Under the pieces are notes generated by a model. The model searched no databases and had not been told where the DNA came from. It was given only the letters and a program-made list of their open reading frames with translations. From Hesseltinella vesiculosa (taxonomy: Eukaryota > Mucoromycota > Mucoromycetes > Mucorales > Cunninghamellaceae), in assembly GCA_002104935.1 (NCBI GenBank), contig MCGT01000003.1, forward strand, positions 930,001 to 994,000: a stretch of 64,000 bases of DNA. Direction: 5' to 3'. Both the position numbers and the translations under genes were made by a program. Position 1 is the first letter of the stretch; each line of letters begins with the position of its first letter. This document shows positions 1 to 10,692 of the stretch, in pieces.

Positions 1-244
1 GTAGTTTTAATAAAAACAAAAAAAATAATAAATCTTGACCCATTCCACGTTGACAGTTGCTACGATGCCTCGGCTAAGTTCAAAAAAAAAAAACAAAGGT
101 CCAAAACAAGCAGGTGGTTGCTCACCAAACAAGCCCTCTTTCATGCACTTGCATGACCCAAAAACGATTGTGGTCAGCATCCTTTCTTTTTGTTTCTTTT
201 CTTTCGCTTTATAGAATCCTTTTTTTTCTTCTTTTGTTTATACC

Positions 245-1336
245 ATGCACCAAGGGCGTGCCCTAACTGCGATTTTTGTTTTTCTTTCTTGGCCGTCATT
301 TGTTGCCGCTTATTCTATCGGCGTGTACATGCACGCGCAAGAACCTTCAGCGACCACCGCTCATACCCTGCCACCAGCTGTCACCTCTACACCCTCGCCA
401 GCACCTTGTAAGGCCAAAAAAAAAAAAAAAAATGAAACCCTGACGGGTCTCTATCGAGAACACAAGAAATGCTCACGTTGTCTCTTGACCAAAACAAGAT
501 CCTACCTATGGTAACGATAGCTTTGTTACCACGCAAACAGGCATTGTTGCTGGGATCTTTCTTGCTCTTGCGCTGTATTTATTGTTGCTAGGTTTCCGAT
601 TCTTTCGGGCCACCATGGCCGTCTACGGCTTCCTTGCCCTCGGTAAGAAAACCAGTGTTTTCTTTTTTTTGCACCTACCCACCCTTTGACTCGGATTTGT
701 TTGGTAGGCCTGGTGACATGGGTTGGGCTGACGAATTGCCAGCCAGAAGGAGGTTATATAAATGATGGTGTGACGATGCTGGCGGTGCCAGCTGGCCTGG
801 GCGTGCTCGGAGCCGTGATTTGTTTCATCGTATGGATCGTGGGCATGTATGTGATTGGCGCAGTTGCTGGTCTGGCGTTTGCCCTGTTTGTGCTCTGTTG
901 GCGACAAGACCTGGTCATCTCGTCGATGGTGGCCCGCATCTGTTTCCTGACAGCCATGCCTCTGGTGTTTGCCGGGGCAACCTTTTTTTTGGAACGCCAT
1001 ATCATCCTGGTCTCCACGGCTTTTGTCGGCGCCTACCTGTTTACACTCGCCGTCGACCTACTGGCGCGCACAGGATATGCTGCAGGCGTCCGTACCTTGT
1101 TGGATCGCAACCCAGCTCACGCAGTCGATTACAACCTGACCAAGAATGTCTATGTGCTTTTGGCCGTCACGCTTTTGCTGTTTTTGATCTCCTGTGCGTT
1201 GCAGCATCTGCTCTGCCGAGGTCGCCAATTTGGCGTCCGGTACGTTACCCCAGCCAAACCCCATTCTTCACCCTCCGCCGCCCACGAAGAACATCTTGTG
1301 GATGCTCCAACTTCCCCTGACCTACATCCTGAATAA
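245..1336 (+). CDS. TMEM198/TM7S3-like multi-pass membrane protein (DUF4203 type)
   Basis: Three exons fit: 245-407, 499-642 and 708-1336, joined in phase 1 each time, giving about 311 residues. The protein opens with a hydrophobic signal-like stretch (residues 1-22), then a Ser/Thr/Pro-rich lumenal linker. A series of hydrophobic helices follows, in the style of the TMEM198/TM7S3 domain, with small-residue-rich segments such as GLGVLGAVICFIVW and ALAVDLLAR-type loops. The tail after the last helix (from about residue 285) is polar and rich in His, Pro and Ser. In animals the related TMEM198 promotes Wnt receptor phosphorylation; fungal members are uncharacterised, so only an integral membrane protein of the endomembrane system can be inferred. 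The ATG at 245 is chosen because it starts the signal-like segment. The family call rests on pattern resemblance. Confidence 0.72.
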
Positions 1337-1617
1337 TAAACAAAAATCATACCCTCTGTCCATTCATCACTGTGCAACGGAGCGTGACATCTGATTGGCT
1401 GGCCATGTCAGTGCTGGTGGGGAAAAGAAACGTGACAAAAATAGAAAGACGGATGGATTTTTTTCCTTCTTTCTCTTTCCTTTTGTTCCTTTCTTGAAGA
1501 GATTTTTGCATTCCCTCTGGGTTCTCCCGCTTTGGAAACTTTTAGCATCTCTTGTCTTTCTCTTGCTTCTTCTTCTCTCTCTCTCTATTTTTTATACCTA
1601 CATTATTAGCATCAATC

Positions 1618-3529
1618 ATGACGGATCCCTCGACTACGTCCGCGCCCAAGTCAGCCGCCAAACCAAGGAAAAAAAAAGCTGCTAGGGCCTGTGTGCACTG
1701 TCAAAAGGTAGTACAGTCTCTTGGATTCCAATGGCCATGTCATACTCATGCCAATTTTCCTTTTGTCTCCTCCTTTTATTGATATTATTATTTTGTAGGC
1801 TCATTTGACTTGTGATGATGGTAATCTTCCTGACTCAAGCCTTTCTTTATTGGACGTCTCGGCTCACCTGACTTTCACATTTTCTGTAGATCGACCTTGT
1901 CAGCGTTGTATAAAACGAGGATTGGCCGATACATGTACGGATGGAGCTAGGAAAAAGGCAAAATACCTGCAAGATACCAATGGTAAATGACCAAAGATCG
2001 AAAACAATAGCCTATTAAGATAAACCAGCCTCATACCAACCCCCCCCTTTTTTTTTTGCCACTCCAGAAGCTACACCCGCATTTAGCCAGCCAACCTCTC
2101 AACCTACAACCACGCCTGTGTCAATGTTAACCAACCTCGGATCCCACCCAAATATAAACCCGTTTACTGATATGAATGGTAGGCCCACATCCAGGAGATG
2201 GCCAATTTCTGGCACCTACTCATGCTTTTCTGCTTGTGGTTCTAATCAACTTTAGGCCTTGACGCTGGAGAAATGGACATGAGCAATCGTAACTATGGCT
2301 TTGGTTCGTCCGCCACTAACCTCGAATACTCTATGCTGTCGAATATGCTGGGATCACCCATCAATCGCTTGCAAGAGACTCCCACACCTAGTTCACCCCT
2401 GGGCGCAATGACGCCGCCCATGTCCACCACCGGCCCTTCAACACCCACGTCATCCACCCCCACCAACCCATGGAGTCATGATGCACCCCTTGGCTCCACC
2501 ATATCCAACGCAGCGCTAACGACGTATGCGTCCGAAAGTCTCGATACCCAACTGCTGGCCACCGGCCTGGACACTGTGCTGTTCTCCCCTGACCAAGGCT
2601 CGCTCGGCTCGCCCATCATCCCAGCTTCACCTTCACACCACCCTCTCCAACACCATCCGCAAGGCAACGGCCGCATGTCCTCCTTGACCTCTTTTGGCCA
2701 AGGCGCCGTTGTCGCTCGACTAGACAGTCCAAATACAGCTCTGGCCCACGTCAAACGCAGGAATCAGCTGGCCACCCCCGATATGATTTACAATCGACTC
2801 ACCAAACCATTCAGCTATGCCGACGGCTATCACTACCTGATCAACTATGTGCGACAAAAGTAAGCCTTTTTTAAAAAAAAAGCTAATCAAAACACCGACC
2901 TCATCGGTTTCTCTTCTGAAGGATGAGCCGGGAAGATTTGATGCGGATCAGTCGGGCGCTGGCGCTCTTTCGACCCTCTGTCCTGGCCTCGATGATGAAC
3001 CTGACCGAGGACGACTTGATGTTTACGGAGAAATGTCTACAGCGGACCTTGCTGGAGTACGAGAAACTGATCAGCTACTCAGGCACGCCAACCGTCGTGT
3101 GGCGGCGGACTGGTGAAATCACCCTGGTCGGCAAAGAGTTTTCGCTACTCACCCAATGGTCCCGCGATGCCTTGCTAGGAAAGAAGACATATATTTACGA
3201 GGTAAAAAAAAAATCGTGGTTTCCTTGTCTTGCCGTCCTTATGTTTTTCATCTTCTACAGCTGATGAGCAACCCATCTGCGATTGAATATTGGGAAAAGT
3301 ACAGTGTCCATGCCTTTGACAACACCGATTCGGCCGTCTACAGCTCCTGCATCTTGCTCAGTCCCACCAAGCGCATTGTCCCGTGCACCTTTTGTTTTAC
3401 CATCAAGCGTGACATTTTTGATTTGCCCAGTGTCATCATTGGCAACGTAAGTTCTGACCCGTCTTTTTCTTATAAAAGTACCAACCCACCTTTCTTTATT
3501 TTTTCTAGTTCCTTCCTATTCTCAGTTAA
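1618..3529 (+). CDS. ERT1: ERT1/RDS2/AcuK-like Zn2Cys6 gluconeogenesis regulator with PAS domain
   Basis: Eight exons join in frame (1618-1707, 1799-1820, 1890-1982, 2068-2178, 2256-2859, 2922-3201, 3261-3446, 3509-3529) to give 468 residues. Residues 25-53 hold a binuclear zinc cluster with spacing C-x2-C-x6-C-x5-C-x2-C-x8-C, split by two introns and followed by the basic RKKAKYL linker typical of this family. A Ser/Thr/Pro-rich middle follows. The C-terminal third carries the conserved block around [19 protein letters not shown] and a PAS-like domain with VVWRRTGEI and [14 protein letters not shown]1/AcuK proteins bind DNA in the nucleus and activate gluconeogenic and non-fermentable carbon genes. 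The last coding exon is only 21 nt and encodes FLPILS and the stop. The assignment to this branch of the Zn2Cys6 family is strong; exact orthology is inferred. Confidence 0.88.
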
Positions 3530-3995
3530 AGGCCCTCCCATTTTGCATATTATCATCCATCTACATTTATGAATCAAATACAGATATTAGTCGACGGCCT
3601 AGCCTCGATTGATCGCTCAGAACAAGCTTCATCAACTGCCTCCTCTTCACCTCTTTTCTGTCCGTGTGACCGCAAGAAATGTCATGAGAAAACACTCTTA
3701 ATGACAACAACACAGTCTTTTACAAAGATTGTCCAATTGACACGGGTGAAGAAGCTGACCCCTTGCAATGATACCAGGTCGTCATGACAGTTCAAAAAAA
3801 AAAAAAGTCGTCAGCGCTCCGGCGTCTTTGTTCGCAGTGTTGCCTGGCTCGGTCGTTCGGCGGTGTGCTTGCAGCCGCCTTTGCAGCCGTTTGTCATGCT
3901 CTCGGCTTTCTTGGTCTTCTGATGATCAACATGACAAAAGGAGTCTTTTACTTTTTTATTTCAGGAAGAAGGCAAAAAAAAAAAAAAAAGCTGGA
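3530..3995. other. Intergenic between two convergent genes
   Basis: This is the 3' side of the ERT1-like gene and of CDC27, which is on the opposite strand. It holds A-runs near 3793 and 3975 and short open stretches with no recognisable protein. I see no RNA gene here. Confidence 0.5.
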
Positions 3996-6831
3996 TTAAT
4001 CAGGAGATGCTGTGGGGGTGACGACGGGTTGCTGGGCTTCCAATTCGATGCGGTGTTTAAGTTCCTGGGCGGCAGGCGTGTCCTGTGTAGCAAGGGAAGA
4101 GATGACATATTCCAGAGCCGAAGGATACTGCTTCAAGCAATACAAGACCTCCGCCATGGTGCAGAGCAGGACTGGGTGGCGTGGATGAAGCCGCAGGGCT
4201 TCTTGTAGCAGCGTTTGGGCTTGCTGGAATTCATGCATGCCGACATAGGCCAGGGCAGCACCATACCAGCCGAGGTAGAAGCGCTTGTTGACCATCATGC
4301 ACTTGGCAAAGTGCTGCTTGGCGCCTAGGTGATTGCCCTTTTCCCATTCTTCATAACCCAGCAAGGCATGGCCATAGGATCGCGTTGGGTGCAAATCCAC
4401 CGCCTTTTGGAACCACTTGATCGCTTCGTTGCCACGCTTCGCGCATTTCGTCCAGTTGCCTGCAGCAATGTATGCTTCGTAGCGTCGTGAATGGTTAGCC
4501 TTCATCTTGTATGCCAGCAAGTTCAGCTCCTGTTCCTTGTCCAGGTACCAAAGACACGTTGAATAAATGGGGATGTCGTCACAGTACCACGGTGCAATGG
4601 CAAACCCTCGACGATAAAACACACGAGCCTGTGCAGGAGGGAAAGACAAAAAAAAAAAGTTAAAACGTGTGTGATCAGATCCTCCTAACTCAGTCACTTG
4701 CAATTTGATAATCTCCAGCATCATAGTAGGCATGGCCCAGCAAGCAGAGCACACGAGCGGTGTCATACTGGCGATCGTCGAGCTGTTGCAAGGCGAGGGC
4801 AGTTGAGCGGCATTTGTACGACGACTGGTACATGTAGCCAAAGGCTAAGGCGCGGATGACATGGATGATACGGTTCATGGCGGCAAGGATCACTTGTTCA
4901 GGGTCGTCGGGGGTGTTGTGGGTAGTAGGTGTCTGTTCGGTGGTGTTGTGGGTTGTGGTCAAAGGCGATCGGTCGCCTGGGGTAGACTGCATGGCTGCAG
5001 CGGCTGGGGTTTGGGCCGAGCTATCGAGCGACGCTGTGGGTGGCGATGCGGCGACAGGATCATCCAAGCTGGCCATGGGCACAAAGTAGGCAATCAGAGC
5101 CTTGGCTTGGCGCTGAGATGCCATTTCCACAGACGTCATTGTTTGTAGGGTCCGCTTTTCGTCAGTGGATGACTGGCGTTGATGCTGAGGCGCAGTTGTG
5201 CTTGAGGTTCGTCGTTTTGGGTTTGTGCTCAAAAGAGTGATGCTACCAGCGCGTTTCTAAACAAGGGCAGGGTGTCAGAAGACGTCTGCCTTTGATAAGC
5301 ATCTTACTTTGGAAGGTCGTAGACGCTCTTTGATGCTACTTGGCGACTCATTTTCATCGGACGCCTGACGTTGAACCAGTCGAGTGCTAGCTGGGACTCT
5401 AGTGCGGTCAACAAGAGAGGGCAGAAAGGGAGGTGAGGGCAGTGATTCTACTTGACAGCTGTCGGGTTACCCTTCAGGAAGAATCACACGGGGAGGAGGG
5501 CCGTGATGGAAGAAGGAGGGGGTGGCCAAGGAAGGACTTGGGACGTCATTGGCATCCATGAGGTCAACCGTCATGTCCGGAACAGTTTCGGCAGGCGGCT
5601 TGCGATGCAGACCATGTTTGTTCTTGTAGGCTTCTGCATTTCGGTGCTCTTCAATGTCACGATTAATCATCTCTATATGCTCATCCTTTTCCAACTCCAG
5701 CTGGCCACTAAGAGAAAGAACGTTGAGTTGGGCAGCTCCATTTTTTTTTCTTCTCGTCGCTACCGTTCTACCGAGACTTCATCTAACTCTGATTCGGCAT
5801 CCACAGAGACTTTGACGAGGGCTTGGAGTTCATGGAGGGTGACATCGGCATAATTGGAGCGCAGCGAGGGCATGTACGACTGAAGGTTGGCAGGTATATT
5901 TTCAGAGGTCATTGAGCTGGCGGTGGCTGTGGTGGAGGAGGGAGTGAAGATGACGGGGTCGCCAGAGGCTGACTTTGTAACAGGGGCGATGGCGGTCTTG
6001 CCAGGTTTCGTTTGTGTGGCGGTGGATGCAGTAGTAAAGGAGGTTGGTTTTGACCCCGGCTTGATGGTGATGCCATGGGGTGAGTGGAAGGAAGGGAGGG
6101 CTGGGAGGCCGTCCAGTGAGACACAGCGTCGGAGGCTGGTGTCTGTGATGGTGAAATCATTGAAAATGTCATCGGGCGACACCGCGTCGGCGTTCATCAC
6201 ATCGGGAGCAATTTCGCATAGCTTGATATAGGCGGCGAGCTTGAAGGGGTTGTCACGGAGACACGACCACAGATGTGCTGCGGCCGCACGGATATTGTCG
6301 AGTTTGATGTAGAGTTCGCTAACTAAATGAGTCAGGGATGCCTGGCTTGGTATATGATGGCGAACACTAACACTGGCAAGGTCTATAAAAATAAAAGGAG
6401 CATTTAGTAAAGCACCTTTTTCGGTCTCTCGAGGATCAGTTCTTTTTGCTGTTACCATTGCCCCATTGGTACATGTTCGAAGGGGCATCCTTTTTGTACA
6501 GCTTCAATGCTTGCAGGACAGCTTGGATGCCTTGGCGCCAAAACTTGGTTTTCTTATCGGTTTGGTCACTGAGATCGCCTAGAGCGAGACAAGATCGTGC
6601 GAATAAATGAAGGCATGCAATGGACATCGTATCCTTAAGAATATCGTATGCACCATTGTAATCTTGAAGGCTGTAAAGACATTTGCCGTAGACCCATCGG
6701 TAATCACGATTGGTGTTGTCAATGGCGTATAAACGTTCCGCTAACAAGAGAGCATTGCTGTAATCCATATCATCCAAGTCTTTGTAAATGAGTGCCAGTA
6801 GCACCCATGACTCTACCGAATGGGATACCAT
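3996..6831 (-). CDS. CDC27: Anaphase-promoting complex TPR subunit CDC27/APC3
   Basis: Six exons (6831-6456, 6322-5764, 5707-5471, 5398-5308, 5256-4702, 4628-3996) splice to 816 residues, close to the usual size of CDC27. The N-terminus has the AERLYA signature of the APC3 dimerisation TPRs (around residues 30-40). The middle is low-complexity and Ser/Thr/Pro-rich. The C-terminal half is a TPR superhelix with YSTCLWYLDKEQELNLLAY and GWYGAALAYVGMHEF, typical of APC3. APC3 scaffolds the APC/C ubiquitin ligase in the nucleus and binds the Ile-Arg tails of Cdc20/Cdh1 and APC10. The intron between exons 5 and 6 starts with GC (GCAAGT), not GT; only this reading keeps the frame (DYQI/ARVFYRRG). The first ATG is preceded by an in-frame stop, so a short upstream coding exon cannot be excluded but is not needed. 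Confidence 0.9.
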
Positions 6832-7076
6832 GGAGCAACTGTATGTAATAGAGCGAATGGCAGAGGAGCGTTCAAAGGATTAAAACGAAAAAAACAAAAA
6901 AGGGCGAAGAAGGGAAAAAACAGTTTTTTAACTTTGTCCGCAAAATAAGAATATGAAAAGCCATTAATATGCTGCTTGTAGCCAATAAATCACTGATGAC
7001 AATGGATATGATAATGATGATCCTTCAAATGGCTCTCACCATGAAGATATGACATTACACGAAGTAAAAAAAAATA

Positions 7077-7429
7077 TCAGCAGGGAAGAATCGATTGACT
7101 TTTTAATTTTTTTAAAGAGTATGTTTGCCATAGAGTTCGAAAGGCAGCTTGGATTCCACAACGACTGCATGTTTTTGAAGTCCATCTTTCATCAATTGGA
7201 ATAAACACCAAGCGATCGTTCCTGTCAGCTTTCTGGACTAATTTTCGCAAATGGTTGGCCAGGCCATCAGCTTTGCCACGGAACGTTCGACGACCAGACG
7301 AGCCATCCCCAAGCATACAATGGTCACTTTTTCAGCTGGTGTCGGCACATGGGGGGCTTTTCGCCATTTGGTAGACGCACTATAAAAAAATGGCACGACT
7401 TTAGTGGACTGGGAAGAATGCTGCATCAA
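7077..7429 (-). pseudogene. TnpB/Fanzor-like nuclease C-terminal relic
   Basis: On the minus strand one frame reads LGDGSSGRRTFRGKADG, then about 20 residues, then VFIPIDERWTSKTCSRCG. The order, a Gly-Asp-rich strand followed by an (I/V)DE-x-x-TSK-x-C-x2-C zinc-ribbon start, is the hallmark of the C-terminal RuvC-II/zinc-ribbon part of TnpB and eukaryotic Fanzor proteins. Upstream, a second frame (KVVPFFYSASTKWRK, to about 7429) looks like the preceding segment, so a frameshift or intron separates them. The second zinc cysteine pair and the final RuvC Asp are not found, and the frame runs into a stop at 7077. It is interpreted as a truncated, probably dead copy of a programmable-nuclease-related transposon gene. 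No terminal repeats are visible. Confidence 0.5.
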
Positions 7430-7733
7430 ATTAAAACTTACTTTGGAGTGGATGCTGTGCCAATAGGGCTAGGGCTCGTTTGGGTAGGCGTTGTGTCTGA
7501 GCCGTGCAGTGGACAAAAGCAAAAGGCACAAGGATCGTAGTGTGACATTGTAATGGGTAGATGGATAGGAAGAACAGGAGAGGTTCAACACAAAACGACG
7601 GCAAATTCGTTCGTTTTCCGGTAGCTCTTCGTCTCTGACCATACCATCCAACACGTCTTCCCTCGTTTATGTAAATTCGCGGTGCTTCGATTTTTGGCTG
7701 ATGGCAAACTGGGCAAAAGTGCGCAGGCTGCAA
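7430..7733 (-). other. Possible upstream remnant of the TnpB/Fanzor-like relic
   Basis: The minus strand is open here and begins with a CxxC-containing segment (HFCPVCHQPKIEAPRIYIN). It then becomes hydrophobic and Cys-rich with no recognisable motif. A GTAAGT near 7440 could be a donor. It may be the degenerate N-terminal side of the relic at 7077-7429 or unrelated sequence. It overlaps nothing else convincing on the plus strand. Confidence 0.2.
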
Positions 7734-7799
7734 CTTAAATTTTATACGGCCAGCGTCTACTTTTTTTTGGCAACACTCTCCTTGTTCCTATTTTCATTC

Positions 7800-8649
7800 A
7801 TGCCACCGCTACCCATGACCGCTGCAGAAGCAGCTTGTATAGTTCTGGGCTATGATTCCAATGTAGCAACGAACCATGAGTTGGCAATGTTGCGCTTGAA
7901 AGAAATGGATTTTGTACCAGTCTATTTACATGACAGCAACCCTGTCCACCCAACAGCGATTTCAACAAAAGTGCAACAGATGAATCCGTTTGTTTATATC
8001 ACTTACCCAACCGAAGGTATCAGTATCTTATTATTGCTTCATATCGAACACCTAGCATTGACACTTTTTTTTTAGTAACTGTGGAACACGATTCTTCCCT
8101 TCACCATGGCGTCAAACGACGCAACGAATCCATCTCTCGTGTACCAAGTGAATGTAGTGACGATTCCATAACATCAGCTTCAAATGAGAAAATCCTTAGT
8201 TCTGCTCAAAGCAACAGTGGTAAAGCTGGCTTTTCTTTTTCCTGTTGAACTCAAACTCTTTTTTTTTCATGCGTTAGTCAATATTACCAAAGAGGAAGCG
8301 CTTACATATCTCAAAAATGTCATGTTTCTCGAGCAACCCGTTACCAATAACAGTCTATACGAGCAGATATATGTGGATTCCAAAAGATTGAAAACTATCT
8401 TGGAAAAGAGATTTGGGCCATTGAATACCACACCACGTCAAATTGAGACATGGGCAAGCAAATCCAAACTTTTTGGAATGCGTCGCCGTTTACGACACGA
8501 TGGAGCTCACACCAGAGGCCGTCTTTTATGGGTTAGGAAAGACAAATACCTGGGTAAAGACAAAGAAGAGGAGGTAAATGAAAATTATAACTTTTTTATT
8601 TGAAGAGGTGAATGACATGAGCGACCTCGTCAAATATCGCACGCACTAA
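7800..8649 (+). CDS. Hypothetical protein, four-exon model
   Basis: I do not recognise the family. Exons 7800-8016, 8076-8219 and 8278-8573 join in frame. A last exon at 8608-8649 is proposed after a very short 34-nt intron; without it the protein would end at 8603. The product is about 232 residues. Residues 1-72 form a compact globular-looking start (AACIVLGYDSNVATNHEL). A Ser/Asp-rich acidic linker follows, then a basic helical segment with RQIETWASKSKLFGMRRRL, which resembles a DNA-contacting helix but is not diagnostic. The C-terminus is Lys/Glu-rich. The ATG at 7800 is chosen as the last start before good coding composition. No neighbour indicates a role. Confidence 0.5.
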
Positions 8650-8882
8650 CGCAGTCATCCAATGACAACAATTGGCTATGCACGAAAATCAAAATAAACG
8701 AGGAGGTTCAGAAAATTCACGGATACGAATGTTACACTCAGCCTGGGATTGTCCAATAAAATCATTTTCTGTTTTGGCAACAAAAAAGGGGAAAGTGAAA
8801 AACCAACTTGCTTTTTTTAACACCTTTTCTTTCTCTTCGCTATTTCTTAACATGACATCACACAACGTTACGCGCCTGTATA

Positions 8883-9219
8883 ATGCCTCCATTGAACGCT
8901 TTATTGCAAGTAACTGATCAAGTGCCCATCGCTCGCTGTAGTGATTGCAAATGTAAACGACCTCTAGTGCATTTTGAAGCACGCAGATGCTGGTACACAC
9001 TTGCATCGCTGCCGAAACAGTGCCACCCGCCAACGATCTCCCCCTTCTGAAGCAATGATTAACTGGGATGAGCTAGATGAATTTAATGGCCAGTTCCATC
9101 GCAACCCTGCTCTGCCTATCAATGTGCATCTTCCTGACAACCTTGTCGACTTGCCAGTTGACGACATTGTGCGTCATTTCATTGTGCATCTTTATGACAC
9201 GTCTGGCTTCATGTTCTAA
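8883..9219 (+). pseudogene. Small Cys-rich (zinc-ribbon-like) reading frame, broken
   Basis: From the ATG at 8883 the plus strand reads a short protein with ARCSDCKCKRPLVHFEARRC, a Cys cluster like the small zinc-binding N-termini of expanded mucoromycotan protein families. It stops at 9050. The reading continues one frame over as AMINWDELDEFNGQFHRN and an acidic segment ending YDTSGFMF at 9219. Either a single-base change or a missed short intron separates the halves. The WDELDEF segment after a Cys motif recalls a family I know from Glomeromycotina and Mucorales, but the match is from memory and weak. It is treated as a broken or mis-modelled gene. Confidence 0.35.
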
Positions 9220-9232
9220 TTGAAGCTTAACC

Positions 9233-9862
9233 ATGGCCCTTCAAGACGCTCAGCTATCGACTTTTACGCTTCCTGTACAAGCAAAAGCGAGTATTGGTAT
9301 TGAAAAAAAAGAACTCCGAAAACAGAAACCGAAAATCACCGGGAAAGGAAAGGTTCGAAGTGAGACGCGATTTGTTGCAGAAAATGGTGACGCGCTTACA
9401 GGATCGATGCCTCTGCACGAAAGTGTATGTCTCCCCAAGTTCGAAATCAGACGAGCCATTTTTGGATCGCGACAAAAACAAGGACAACAGCAAGTTTGTG
9501 AATTCCATCACTGGCTGTAATGGTGACATGAAAGGTAACAAACAGTTCCATGAATTTGTGTTCTTTATTATTCACCATTTGTAATTTAATTTAATTTAAT
9601 AGCATTGAGATCGTTACTGGCCAAAAAATTCAAACCAATTCGGTTGGTAGTACCGGTAATTGATTACGCTGGTTTCAGCACGGAACCCAACAATGTCCGA
9701 CAATTTTTCGAGTAAGAAAAAAAAAACCAAGGAAAAAGATAAGATACTCACGTTCCTAACCACAGGCAACATACTCAAGTCAAAGAGCTCGTTGTGGACC
9801 ATGGGATAACATTTGAAATTTTTGAACAAAATGACCTTTGCGAAAATGAAGGTATTTTGTCA
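9233..9862 (+). pseudogene. Unrecognised coding remnant following the Cys-rich frame
   Basis: Reading fragments that can be spliced lie at about 9294-9535 (RRDLLQKMVTRLQDRC), 9602-9710 (RLVVPVIDYAGFSTEPNNV) and 9769-9850 (VKELVVDHGITFEIFEQND). Donor and acceptor pairs at 9535/9601 and 9711/9768 keep one frame, which suggests a genuine gene of which this is the middle. No start or end is clear. After 9850 the frame cannot be continued with confidence. It may be one gene with the 8883 frame. Family unknown. Confidence 0.3.
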
Positions 9863-10304
9863 CGTTTCAATTGTCGCTCCTCACCAAAACATCGATCTAT
9901 GCCTTTTTAAACTTTTCCTCTGACTCTTCTATTTTTTTTTTCTTCCTTCCCCTGGCCATGAATTCCTTATGATATATCCTTACCTGGCAAGAAGTTTAAA
10001 CAAGCCCATAACGAAATCTCACTGTCAATGAAAATAGCCAAAATTCTACCATGGACTCAGCATAATGGCTATGTTCGCATTGAGCAAAGATAAAATAAAA
10101 AGGCGGTTACTATTCCCCCCACGCAGCCTTGTTTATGTGGTTTTTTTGTGGCAAAAGCAACGATATGCCAAACAATCATTATACGTTAGCATGCAAACTT
10201 TCAATTGTCATCAAACACCCCGTGCACGTTTATCAAGTTCGTCGGCGACACGCCCATTACGAGAGAGTTAGAAGGTACATTATACAATATTTTCGTAAGC
10301 ACTG
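9863..10304. other. Intergenic or degenerate sequence
   Basis: AT-rich sequence with a poly-T tract near 9930. A short basic plus-strand stretch (KIAKILPWTQHNGYVRI, about 10030-10085) may be a last piece of the unknown gene upstream. Nothing else is recognised. Confidence 0.3.
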
Positions 10305-10448
10305 CGCACTTTTTTCGAGCTGTGGACCAACTAGCGCTCTTTTTTGAGTTGTGAACCAACTTGCGCATTTTTGCCGAGTTGTGGATCAGCGCATTTTTGT
10401 CGAGTTGTGCTACACCCAACTCACTTTTGTCGAGTTGTGGATCAGCTC
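10305..10448. repeat. Five imperfect tandem units of about 29 bp
   Basis: Five adjoining units share the core TTGTCGAGTTGTGGATCAG preceded by CGCAnTTTT. Units begin near 10305, 10336, 10365, 10391 and 10421 and vary from 26 to 31 bp. The array lies about 250 bp downstream of the PGAP2-like gene's stop codon, on its 3' side. Confidence 0.75.
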
Positions 10449-10692
10449 CAGTGCTCTCCAACCTGTCCAGTTCCAGTGCTCTCCAGCCTCTTTATATCTC
10501 CTTATCTTTTTTCTTCTTCTTGCGATTCACTAACTGCAATAATAAAATCTGACTTGTGTGCAGTAGATTTTGCTTTCGTGTGCACTTGATTTTACTTTTG
10601 CGCGAACTTGAAAATAATTTAGGAGTTCGTCGGATCGGTTTGCCTGCTAAAAAAAACCTGATTCCCGCCAAAATGATGAAGGAAATCCGGCA

